64,000 nucleotides of DNA, taken from NCBI GenBank assembly GCA_008704415.1, contig VXIS01000206.1:22380-86379 (forward strand), written 5' to 3'. The notes under the pieces were generated by a model. It was not told the DNA's origin. It worked only from the letters and a program-made list of their open reading frames with translations, and searched no databases. This DNA comes from Sphaerosporella brunnea. Lineage: Eukaryota; Ascomycota; Pezizomycetes; Pezizales; Pyronemataceae. The position numbers were made by a program, and so were the translations under genes. Positions 11,294 through 21,281 of this stretch are shown here, piece after piece. The first letter of the stretch is position 1; each line of letters starts with the position of its first letter.

Positions 11294-13268
11294 TCATATA
11301 CTGCGTTCCTCTTCTACCAAAACCTCCTCGGTGGCAATTATTTCTTCGTTGGGAGACGAACTCAGGCTAGAAGACTGGAGGTGGAACCTGGCGGAACGAA
11401 GGGACAATGATCGCTTGGTGGGAGTAGAAGCCAAGGTACTTGAGGATGTTTTGGGCGCTTTGGCGACAGTCTTCTTACTTCGTCGCGGCTTCACCGTAGA
11501 GAGCTTTACCTCTTTCTCTTCTCCTCCATCGTCGTCGTCTTCTTCATCCTTCTCTAGTATTGCCTCCTTAACCTTACCCACCTTTTTCCGTTGTCGTGGT
11601 GGTGGTAGTGGTGGTGGTGGTTTTTTCGTCGCAATCTCTTTCTGCTGCTGGTCTTCGGGTTGCGCCTTTTTCTTCGTCACACGCTTGCGAGGACTTAACC
11701 AGTCTTCTTTACCCTCCGGCCAATAAACTCTGCGTTCGGCCCCTCCCATACCAATTTCATCATCTGGCACCGCAGCGCTCCTAGCCTCATTCTGTTCCCC
11801 TTCCTTCCGTTTTCCTTTCGGCCTGTTGTCGTCCGCTCTCTCGTGAGGAATCACTTCGCGAAATACATCCTGACCTCCGATTCCATACTTTCTGTACAGC
11901 TCGAACACGGCTTGTTCTTTGTCCTTGGCCTCAATCATGAGATCCATGGTATCATCGCAGGGTGGAAGTGCGGCCACGCGAGGGGAGTGCTTTCGCATCT
12001 CGCGGCCAGTGAAAGCGCCTTCGCAAGGCTCCGAGTAGTGCTGTTTCTGTGTGATGCCCTTACACGTCCAGGTTGCTTTTATGTCCGGGAAAAGCGACAT
12101 GATGTCTTCGGTCCCTTCGCGCATCGAGGGATCGTGGATGATGTTGTGGTGGTGGTAGTCGAGGACCAAGGGAATGTTGAGTTCTTGACATATGGGGAGG
12201 AGATCGTGGACGGACCAGGTCTGCAATCCTCGAGTCAGACTAGTTTCTGCTTGTTACGTCCAGGCGACAGATAGACCTACCACGTCATCGTTCTCGAGTA
12301 CAAGACGCTGCTTTACATCTTCGCTCAACAGGGTTGTGTAATTCTTACGGAATCTATCCAGCGTCGCGGCCTTGTCCCCAAACATACCTCCCATATGAAG
12401 TATCATGACGGCATCCCTATCTGCCTGTCCCTCCAACCCCAACCCTCTCAGGAGCTGGGAATGATACTCCAGGTCTTTGACGCTGGCCTTAATAACCTCC
12501 GGCCGAGGACTTCCCAGTTGAGTGAACTGTCCCGGATGGGTGGTAAGTCTGTGTCCATACTTCATAGCGAGTTTCCCCGCTTCCTGCAAGACGGGGTATG
12601 CAAAGTCCAGATCGTAGCCGTACTTTGCGTGTGAGGCAAATGGAAACATTTCTGAAGAAACTCGCAGGAAGCGAATCTGGTATTTTTCGTTCCATTCAAT
12701 CATTTTGCTCAAATCCCGTGCATTCTGCAAACCGAGAGATTGTACAAACTCGATCCCGGAGGTGGCCCAGGGGCCCTGCTTCAGGATTGTATCGATACGG
12801 CACGTACGGGAGCAGAAGATGGGAGGGAAGCTGGTGCGCAGATAGGTGTTAAGACAGGCCTAGATTCGTTTTCCGGGATCAGCAATGGCGTCGTATAGTC
12901 ATGGGGACTTTTCGTACATAACCAATACGTCCTTTAAAAGGAAGAGGCACATAACTGCTGTTGAAAGCTGGCGGACGAACACGAGGAGTATCTTCTTCCG
13001 GAGTCTTTTTGGCCACGGACTTAGAAGCCTTCTTCTTCCTGGGAACAGAAGCCTTCTTGCCCCCGTTACAACCGCCCCCGCCTTCTATGCCTGCCGGTGC
13101 GAATCCATCCTCATCTTCCTGTTCAGGTGGTTCATACGCTTCCGAAGAGGAGGAGGAGGTGATGGAAACGCCATCTTCGTCACCTGGCGAACCAAGACGG
13201 GCTTCATGGCCGTCCACAATCCCGATGACAGGCGCTTGCACAGCGTCCCTTTTGCGTTTCTGAGCCAT
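11294..13268 (-). CDS. uve1: UV-damage endonuclease (UVDE)
   Basis: Three exons on the minus strand, 13268-12918, 12859-12281 and 12220-11294, both junctions phase 0; product 618 residues. UVDE nicks DNA 5' to UV photoproducts and other lesions, a nucleotide-excision-independent repair route found in fungi such as S. pombe and Neurospora (mus-18). The N-terminal ~110 residues are a Lys/Ser-rich nuclear-type extension. The TIM-barrel core starts at RIGYACLNTYLR and shows the metal-binding residues: HPGQF, VLENDD, LDYHHHN and QHYSEP. The C-terminal ~130 residues (Pro/Lys/Asp-rich, SPRKRVTKKK) are low complexity and likely disordered. The first exon boundary restores GYACLNTY, which the unspliced frame lacks. 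Confidence 0.94.
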
Positions 13269-13737
13269 GGTGGCGAGGGCTGGACGAGGTTAGTATTTGC
13301 TTTATCTTTCTGTGGTGCCGAACCGCCATACCAGCAATTACGTTTGTTTGTTTCTGGGTTTGTGGGAATTTCGGTCCAAGCAATGCTGCTATTTTCCAAA
13401 AATGAAGGCGTCGGAATGGAGGAATATTCTGTGATGCTGTATGCAGACTGAAAAACATGGTGCGGGGGATGTTTTGCGGGAGGCTGTGTGGGAGGGGTTG
13501 GTGGATGCATGCGCTTTGATCTCGGCAAGCCACCGATCTGGAAGCGGCGAGATGACGCACGGTAGATCGTGCGCGATCTGGCCAAGGGTGGGGCGGGAGC
13601 AGGCATCTTTGGTTAGTCCTTGCTTCGACTCTGTATCTTCATTCCTTTTGTTCATTTGTGACTTTTCTTGGTGCGCATATTCTGGTACGACTTTCCTTGA
13701 TTCTTTTTGCTTTGGAGGCGCAGGCCCCACAGTAGGA

Positions 13738-13832
13738 TTTTTGAGCCTAGGGGTAGCATTGTCTCCGTCTCTATCTGTGTCATGGTCGCAAGCGGCCGAA
13801 TACAATATGACAAAACAAAACAAAACAAAACC
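13738..13832 (+). repeat. A-tailed dispersed repeat, copy 2
   Basis: Shares with the copy in the 45.8-kb hAT-type element a block running from ggggtagcat through GTCATGG(C/T)CGC to GGCCGAATACAATATGA (roughly 90 bp with a few mismatches). It ends in a (CAAAA)n tail. Looks like the 3' end of a small retroposon, but the 5' part is not definable from these copies. Confidence 0.45.
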
Positions 13833-13898
13833 GCTGCGGCCAGCCTGTAATCTATATGCATCCAGTGATCGGTCTGTACTGCCGCCACTACCCAATCC

Positions 13899-14185
13899 GA
13901 TGCTGCTGCGTTCCATCAATGCCGCTCTCAACATGACCGGGAACGCTGCTAAGCATGCCCGCTCCATGCCCCGATGCCGTCAGTATCGCTTGCAATAGAC
14001 CAAGCTCCTGCCTTCCGTCAGTGCCGCTCTCAATATGACCGGGCCCAACCGACGATGCTCCTGCCCGCCGTCAGTATCGCTTGCAATATGACCGGGTCCA
14101 TTTAACGATGCCGCTGCCCTCCGCAAGTACCGCTTCCAATCACATTCATGACCTTGGCGATGTTGCTGCCCTCCGTTAGTCGCTG
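13899..14185. repeat. degenerate ~50-bp minisatellite
   Basis: About five to six diverged units containing (c)cgtcagtatcgcttgca and caatatgaccggg followed by gatgctgctgccct. Copies differ mainly by substitutions. Non-coding. Confidence 0.6.
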
Positions 14186-15145
14186 GGAAGGAAGCTCTGC
14201 GTGTGTGCGAGCGGGGAAGGGTTCATTTTTGTTCAACTGACCCCGCCAAGCTGGCTTTCTGTTGCGCCACTGGTAATCTATCCAGATGGCCCAGAGCACT
14301 CGAGATAGCAACCAGCCTCCACCCCCACGTTCCTGCCTATTGTGGTTAGAGTTCACCGAATGCTACTTACATAGTCTAGACGTACACAGTAGATCTGCAC
14401 GTGGACACTGGAACGTCATGAATGCTTAATAAGTATTGTAACAGCTATGTACCTAGGTACTTGGGCAGATATGCTGCGGGAGGTCTTGGGTGATCTGCCA
14501 CTCAAGTGGCTGCCTGGCCGTACGTATCACTCTCATCATAGCATTATGAAGCAACTGAACTACCCAACACCGCACCATTCCAAAGCCGAAACGAACCATG
14601 CCCGAGACACAAAACAAGAAGCAAAAACAAACAGAGAAAGTACACAGAACGCATGAGAATTCCCGCATCCCAAACCGCAGACCCGAAGAAAAAAAGAAAA
14701 AGAAAAAGAAGACTAAAAAAAAGAAAACTACAGCCAAGTAATTCAATAGAGGAAGAAGTTCCTTCGAACCTCTAACTATTTCTGTTATCCTGACAGACAG
14801 CCCATTTAGTAACATGCCAGGTAGGCCTTCAACATGCCTTGTTTCCCTCTGGTTTACCATCGCCAAATATGTCGAATATTTGAACTATCTGCGAATACCC
14901 AATAGCCCGATCGAGTTGTTTACTGTTGGATGAAAACGTCCTAATCAGCTGACTATTCCCCACAAGGTGGCCGGTCCAGGAACAATCTCCAATGACGACG
15001 GATTCGACATCCCGACTGAAGAAGAGGCATCGAAAGGCTTTCCATGCGCTCGATTGAGCGCCGTTACCAGCTGCAACAAATCGTATAGCAAGCGATGGCG
15101 CGCGTTCTGAAGACGGATCCGAAACCAAAGGGGGGTATCATGAAA

Positions 15146-16873
15146 TCAAGGTGCACCAACCAAAACAGTGTCATCATCCATGCCGACATCTCCACCGTTG
15201 GCAGCCGGGGCAGCAGTGTTGTTGTTCGACTCGCCAAAGTAATCGGCCATCTCTTGATCGAGCTGCTCAGCGGTCTTGGGCTTGGGGCGTGAAGCGTTGC
15301 CGGCACGACCACCACCACGCTTGCCTCCACGAGCGGAGTTGCCACGCGCACGCGGGGCGGTGGCAGGCTTAGCAGCTGGCTTAGGCTTATCGGCCTTGGA
15401 CTTCGTAGTGGTGACAATCTTGTTGGGGGCACTAAAAAACAAGTCAGCACTGACACTCGACAGATGTTTCAGATTGTCGCACTCACCCAACACGGTCGGC
15501 GAAACTCGGAGGAGCGTTAGGATCAACAACCAGCTCGACCTATTTATCCAGTTCAGTACTCCCGTATATGCAATGGTGGAGGAAGATGCTGACCTTCATT
15601 GGGCGGTTGTCGACTTCAACGCCATTGTACCGCTGAGCGGCGGTGGCAGCATGCTCCGGCTTGACGAATTCGACGGTAGCAACTCCACGAGACTGGCCAT
15701 TGGGTCCGTAGGTGAGGATAGCGCGGCGGATCGGGCCAACGACAGACTGGAAGTATTCCTTTAAAAAGCAGAAGCTGCGTTAGAAAACATCTCTCCCAAT
15801 AGCCCGACACCCCAATTCCTAGTTGACATAGGAAACTGCCGACCCGAGGAGACGAGAAATCCAATTGAACAATTGCAGCAACGGGAACGAGTTTCTGCCA
15901 GTCAGTAAAGTAAGATTGCCTCGGATCCAGAGAGCACTAGGTATATTTTGGTATATGTGCTACTCGGAGCTCCCGTATGCGTTTGGAGTTATCCCTCACA
16001 GAGGGCAAGCCTTCATTGCAGGATTCTGGATGGGCAACCCCGGAGCTGTGGGTAGCAATCGACAGCATATGTATAACCACCATGATGGTCCTCCCCTTCT
16101 GGATTGGAATTCGAATCGAAGACAAGTCGCAGGAGGTGTTTTCGATCGTCATCATCTCGATCCTCAAGGTCGGACCATAATGTCTGACTTGATCCATGAC
16201 TGGGTCAAGTGAGCGGTTGTGCGGGGGCTGAACCGGAAGCAATCAAGACCCCTGGGAATGGATATCTCGGGGTGAATTCAAAAGTCGCGGTCATTCATGG
16301 TCTACGACACGGTCCACATTGACCGATGGCGTATGCACAGGACCATGAAGACTTTAATGATCGCTCGCCGTGCTGTGAACAGCCGCCACACGCCGATATA
16401 CTCGAACGGTGAAATGAAGCGCCCGGCTGAAACAGCCTTTTGCACGTTAAGTGCAACGAGAGCTCGCTGGCTCATTCCCGTTGTGCAAATGTACGCGTTC
16501 TCGTCTCCTCAAGACATGCTAAAGCATGACTCAGTCGAAGCGACGTACCTTAATCATTCCTTCGCTGACGTCGAATGGCTGTGTCATGGTCAGTATGCGC
16601 CGACGTGGAAAATAAATGGTGAGAACATACCAAGTTGGACACAATGATTTTGGAAGCCGAAAGCTTGCCCGAAGGTCCGGTAGGGATGGACTTGGTAGCA
16701 GTCTTAGCCGCATTCTGGGCGACTGAGGCGTTCGCCTTCTGAGCGGCGACACGCTGAGAGCGCTTGCGAATACCACCAGAAGGACCGGTGGGAGTGCCAG
16801 CCTTGGCTCCACGACGAGCGGGGCGGGAGGCAGCGAGGATTTCATCGAGAGAACGGTCGAGCTTGGAAGACAT
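15146..16873 (-). CDS. YRA1: mRNA-export adaptor Yra1/ALYREF
   Basis: Five exons on the minus strand: 16873-16631, 16578-16549 (only 30 nt), 15758-15594, 15539-15487 and 15431-15146; all junctions keep frame and the product is 258 residues. Yra1/ALYREF is the TREX adaptor that couples transcription to mRNA export through Mex67 and Sub2/UAP56. Visible: N-terminal UAP56-binding motif SLDEILAA, an RGG/Arg-rich spacer, one RRM (KIIVSNLPFDV to VDNRPMKVELVV) and a C-terminal box LDQEMADYFG. The intron between exons 2 and 3 is 790 nt, about ten times its neighbours (51-106 nt) and it interrupts the RRM. S. cerevisiae YRA1 also has one very large intron used in autoregulation. Confidence 0.93.
15759..16548 (-). 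promoter_or_regulatory. exceptionally long YRA1 intron, candidate autoregulatory
   Basis: Donor GTACGT at 16548 and acceptor aaag at 15759; flanking exons join as PFDVSEGMIK to EYFQSVVG inside the RRM, so it is one intron and hides no missing RRM residues. No open frame inside resembles a protein. Function is inferred from yeast YRA1, where an oversized inefficiently spliced intron limits expression. Confidence 0.55.
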
Positions 16874-17880
16874 TGTGAATCTTGTTTTTGGTGTGTTGGA
16901 GCTGTTAAGGTTGTGGGTAGTGGTGCGTGATCGAAGTCGGGAACTTTGAAGTTAGGTGACGGTTTTCAGAGAGGAAAAGAGTTGTTCGCGATTAAATCAG
17001 ACGTAAAGGTTTGGCGATGGACGTGTGATTGGTCGTTAAACGGAGGTTGATGGTGTGGTGTTGGCTGTGGTGGGAAGTGGTTGTCGTTTGTTGTTGGAAA
17101 GGATGTCAAGGAGAAAGAAGGGGGATGTGGCGAAGTGGTAGGCTTGGCACAGAGCTGGTTTACTTGGAGGTTAGGGTTGTGTTTAGTGTGCCACATTCAG
17201 AACAACACAGAAGCATCTACAATTGCAAGCACTCGGCGGAATGTGTTGATCCCAGCGCCTCTCTATCTGACTGGTTTTATAGACCCGATCCACTCTTACC
17301 AGCGGATCCTCTCGCCGATCCGCCATCAGTATAACCAAGGGAAGAGAGACGCGAGGATGTACTCTACATACATGTACCTAAGTTACTATCCCCCGCAGTG
17401 TTAATACTGCCGAATTTCCCTACATCACACTAAAGTCTTATAACGAAGGGCCCATCACCTTCATTATATAATCGCTAGACACACAATTAGTGTGATGTAG
17501 GGAAATTCGGCAGTATTAACACTGCGGGAGACAGAATGACAAAGCAGCAAATAAATTATAGTGAGGTAGATACAAGTAGGGGGGGGATCATGGCATGCAA
17601 ATAAATCAACAATGTAGATACAAGCACACAAAAATAGAGACCCGCCCACAGTTAATCTGAAACCGCCCTTCCGTCCATTTATGACCAAGTACTCTGATGT
17701 ACATACCTAGGTGCTTAGGTAGGTACTTAAGTATGTTCATCCAGCGGACTTTTTGCAGTTCCCAAAACCCACAGCACATCAACTCCACAAAAAAAGATTC
17801 CCGAAAAAAAAAAAACGCATCCTGTAATACAGAACTATGAGACGAACTATATAGATGGTTCTGGACTTCGATTTCTATGT
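16874..17880. other. gap between YRA1 and TMA46
   Basis: Promoter side of YRA1 (G/T-rich near 17000-17120) and 3' flank of TMA46. It contains the 137-bp fold-back at 17392. No gene seen. Confidence 0.5.
17392..17528. mobile_element. 137-bp fold-back element with 42-bp perfect TIR
   Basis: The outer 42 bases on each side are perfect inverted complements (left starts cccgcagtgttaatac, right ends gtattaacactgcggg), with a ~53-bp loop. Flanking target duplication is not clear. No coding capacity. Structure fits a MITE or a transcribed hairpin; it belongs to neither the TACCG-ended nor the hAT-type families of this window. Confidence 0.7.
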
Positions 17881-19073
17881 CTAAGTAGTGCCATAGTGTA
17901 TGAGCTTCGAATCGTCGTCCTCTTCGCCCTCCAGCTTCCTCGTTTCTGCTCGGAGCGCAGCAAGATCGAACGCATCGTCGTCTTCCTCAGACTCATCTTC
18001 GCTGTCGTTCATCCATTCACCCTTTTCGAACATGGCTCGGCCGGTGGCTTCCTTCGCCAGTTTGGCTTCCTCTTCGGCTTCCTTCTTGGATTTACGCTCC
18101 GCCTTCCACTTCTTGAAACTTTCTTCAGTGACAGGAGTCCCCTTTCCGGTTAACTCGGCTCTGCATCAACGTTAGGAAACCATAAACAGCAATCAAAGGG
18201 GACATCATTGAAGGTAATACCGTCTCGCCTCCAAAAAGTCTTCGAGAGTGAGTGTAGCCATCGGCGACTTATCCATGAGAGCCTTCTCCGCGGCTCTCTG
18301 TTCCTTAGTCTTCAAGACGAAGCCAGGAGGTAGCGAATGCTTGTACTTGCATTCGTCTCCTCCATTTGGACCTGCACACACATGTTCAACATCCAAACAA
18401 AGAATACACCGTTAAAGTGCCTGACGGGGACGACATACACGTCCAGAACCATCCATACTTTTGGTTCTCGACCGCTTCGATGAAGTGCTTGCACACTTTG
18501 TCCGTCGTGGTCTTCGGGTTGCCGTGCTTGCTCATAACGACCTCTCGCAATTTCTGCTCATCCCAGTTGTCCATGGTGTCGTCCTTCTTTTCGTTGCCTC
18601 GGGCGTCTTCATACAGATTCTTTTTCTCCTGCTTGCGCTCCACCGCGGGGTCGTGCGAAAACTTACACTTCTTGCCTGTTTCAACCCCGTTAATACCAGC
18701 ACCACCAGCAGCAGAGCAGCAGCAGCGCTGTGTCTCGCATCCACATACCCTTCTCACAATACCCCTTCTTGAAGAAAACGCAAAGCACCGTCTTGGGGTC
18801 TACGCCGAAAGGCACTTTCTGCGCCTGCACGGGTTTAAATAGCTCCGCTGTTTCCCGCTTCGCCTCCTCGGCTGCTTTCTTCTCTGCCTCTCGCCGCGCT
18901 TTCTCCTCGCGTTTACGCTTCTCCTCGGCTGAGCCGCCGCTCATGGCTTGACTCTGCAACCGTTGTATGTCTTTCTGCGCTTTGCCACCTTTCTTGTTCT
19001 TCATGCCGAAGGTCTTGTCCTCCACGATTTTGGAGGTGCTAGGCTTCTTGCCACCGGCATTCTTTGGAGGCAT
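17881..19073 (-). CDS. TMA46: CCCH zinc-finger translation factor Tma46 (DFRP1-like)
   Basis: Four exons: 19073-18749, 18675-18439, 18371-18221 and 18160-17881; product 330 residues with phases 1, 1 and 2 at the junctions. Tma46 (human ZC3H15/DFRP1) binds and stabilises the DRG-family GTPase Rbg1 and associates with ribosomes. Visible: N-terminal basic coiled segment (residues ~1-80), first CCCH finger [20 protein letters not shown] (C-x7-C-x5-C-x3-H), second finger with KVCKHF ... [12 protein letters not shown], then the DFRP segment [13 protein letters not shown] and [15 protein letters not shown] that contacts the GTPase. The C-terminus is acidic ([13 protein letters not shown]). It is divergently arranged with OST4. 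Confidence 0.93.
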
Positions 19074-19668
19074 GATGGGCGAGTGTGATGTGACGACGAG
19101 GTATAGGGTTTACAGTTGGGGGGGGGGGGGGCAGGAAAGAGTAGATCGGAGGCTCGTAGTCGAGGAAGGTTCGAGTCAATCGTTTGAGAGCGACTGATGG
19201 CGAGGGAAGCGAATGAAAATATTCAGTTTTTAAGATGACCTGCCATTTACCAGAGAACGAAGGTTAGCAACATTCCATTCATAGCATGCGACATTTCCGG
19301 TGGGATGGATAGATTGATTCTAACTACGGCACGAATGAAGCACACGCACCAGCAACGAAATGGGACGGTCTCTCAAGAACGAGAAAAAAAGAGAGAGAAG
19401 AATTGCGTTGTGGAGGAGGAGGCGGGGCAGCTGTGGCAGTACTTTAGTTACCTTTGCGCTTTCCATCATGAACCCCCAGCCCAGTCTTGGCGCCAAGCTT
19501 GCACTTAACTACTCTATCCCCAGCACCCAGAACTGCGCTTCTCATACGCATACTGTGTCACGCTCAAAGCTACATGCATCAGCTTGCGTGTGCAATTGAA
19601 CACCTCTCTTCCAGCAACAATCGCAGACATTTCCCACCCGCCTCCCTTGAACCCAGCGCAAAGCAACA
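19074..19668. promoter_or_regulatory. divergent promoter region TMA46 / OST4
   Basis: 595 bp between the two divergent starts must hold both promoters. A run of 14 G lies at 19118-19131 close to the TMA46 start. No other element recognised. Confidence 0.45.
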
Positions 19669-19893
19669 ATGATCACCGACAAAGAACTCAATTCCATCGC
19701 CATCTTCCTCGGCACGCTCATGATGTCCTTGATCGTGCTCTACCACTTCCTAGCCGTCAACTCGGGCGACAAGTCCTCCGCAGACCACACCTCTAGCTCT
19801 TCGCCTTCAGCCTCCACTTCCACTACCGGCGGTCTCAAGAAGGCGGTCTCTGGAGCTGTTGGCGCTGCGCCGCCGGTGGTGGTGGCGAAATAG
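19669..19893 (+). CDS. OST4: oligosaccharyltransferase subunit Ost4
   Basis: Small intronless gene, 74 residues. The first ~32 residues, MITDKELNSIAIFLGTLMMS then LIVLYHFLAVN, match the tiny single-helix Ost4 subunit that holds Ost3/Ost6 to Stt3 in the ER oligosaccharyltransferase. Yeast Ost4 stops soon after this helix (36 residues); here a Ser/Thr/Gly/Ala-rich tail of about 40 residues follows, a common feature of filamentous fungal versions. The ATG gives the family's MITD start exactly. The short length is normal for this family and makes the gene easy to miss. Confidence 0.93.
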   Translation: MITDKELNSIAIFLGTLMMSLIVLYHFLAVNSGDKSSADHTSSSSPSASTSTTGGLKKAVSGAVGAAPPVVVAK

Positions 19894-20348
19894 CGAAGGA
19901 AACTGTACCAGGGTGGGTACCTGGTTCCTGAGCTGTATGTGAGCTACAATGGGCTAACGCACGTTCTATAAGATAAATGAGATGGCGTGAAGGAAGCGAT
20001 CCCACATGTCACCCTTAGGCGATCTGTATGATAGGGATGGAGGAAGCAAGGGCTGCTCTGGGATGTCACGGTCGTCCTGCGGGGATCAATGTCAAGGGCG
20101 GATTGGTAATGCTGGCTGCGGGTGTCTGCAGTATAGGCAGACATATATACCCTTATTTTGCTACTATTCTAGTATCATACGGTGTGCGGAGACGTTTCGT
20201 GAAAAAAGTTTATTTTAGCAGATGAGAAATCCAATTCCCCTTGCTAAACCACCAATTTAAGTCGTTTCCATGCAAAGAGAACTATGCTCGAACGAAACCT
20301 TGCTGCGCCTTTCGCCGATTTCCCATAGAGATCACCGTGTTGATGGTT
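19894..20348. other. convergent gap OST4 / p23
   Basis: 3' flanks of two converging genes; nothing else seen. Confidence 0.5.
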
Positions 20349-21281
20349 TTATTTGGCCTCCTGGGCCTCGGTTCCGGTGGCCTCCTCCTCTCCAACGGTC
20401 TCGGTGACCTCCTTCTCTCCAGCGGTCTCGGCGGGCTTGGAAACAGCCTCGAGCTCGGGCATATCCTCGTCCTGAAAAGCTTGTGAGCTAAGAAAGTCCA
20501 ATCTGGCATGGATGCGGATATATCAACTCACCTCCTCGCCCAAGTCCATGCCGCCAGCTCCGCCCATCAGCTTGCTCATGTCCATACCGCCCATGCCACC
20601 AGCTCCGCCCATCATCTGGGAAAAATCGAAACCGCCCATGTCACCCATGCCGCCGCCTCCGGGCGGGGCGAGGTCCTCAGCCTCTTCCTGCTCGTCCTCG
20701 TCGACCCACTTGTGGCAAGTTAGCATTTTACGCAGCAGCGGTAGAAACGGGGCGCACAGTGACTTACCCTGTCGAAGTCGGTCTTGATGAACTGCAGCTT
20801 CCTGGGCTCCTTCAAGAGTCTGGGCCAGTACTCAGTCTTGGCCTCCTTCTTCCTCAAAACGAACTCGATGCCGCGGCCGCTGTGGTGCTGCTTCGAGTGC
20901 TCAACGTCGATCTCGGCGTAGAACTCAAGCTCGACGGCGTACTTTTTCGACTTGCTCTCGGCATTAAAGGTGAGCTTCTCGGGGGTGAGGCCGACCTTCA
21001 GCGACTCCTTGGGGATGTCGGGAGCGGTTATGGTCAAGTAGATGATGTTCTTATCCGCATCATCGGCCGACGAACGCTGAGCCCAGAGGACTGTGAAGGT
21101 GACGCGTTAGCATCGGTGCAATTGCATATCGCGAGGTCCTCGATGAGAGCTTTTGAATCCAGTGCGGGAAATTGGGATGATACGGTTTGTGGATGCGCAC
21201 AAGGATTCGAGCACAGCAAAGGCTGGGGAGGGGTGGGGTGGGGGGGTAACACATACCTTCGGGAGTGACAGTTGCAGACAT
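20349..21281 (-). CDS. SBA1: Hsp90 co-chaperone p23 (Sba1/Wos2)
   Basis: Four exons: 21281-21257 (25 nt), 21090-20768, 20708-20532 and 20471-20349; product 215 residues. p23 binds the ATP-bound closed form of Hsp90 in the cytosol and nucleus. The CS domain spans about residues 8-115: LWAQRSSADDADKN, IIYLTITAPDI, KYAVELEFYAEID, and the C-terminal WPRLLKEPRK with FIKTDFDRW, the conserved tryptophan being encoded across the exon 2/3 border. A Gly/Met-rich segment (GGAGGMGGMDMSKLMGG) and an acidic Glu-rich end follow, as in fungal and plant p23. The tiny first exon encodes MSATVTPE. Confidence 0.94.

Larger units (their letters stand above)
13269..15145. other. gap between UVDE and YRA1
   Basis: No gene recognised. 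It holds a copy of the A-tailed dispersed repeat and a degenerate ~50-bp minisatellite, both listed separately, and A-rich sequence near 14680-14740. Confidence 0.5.
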
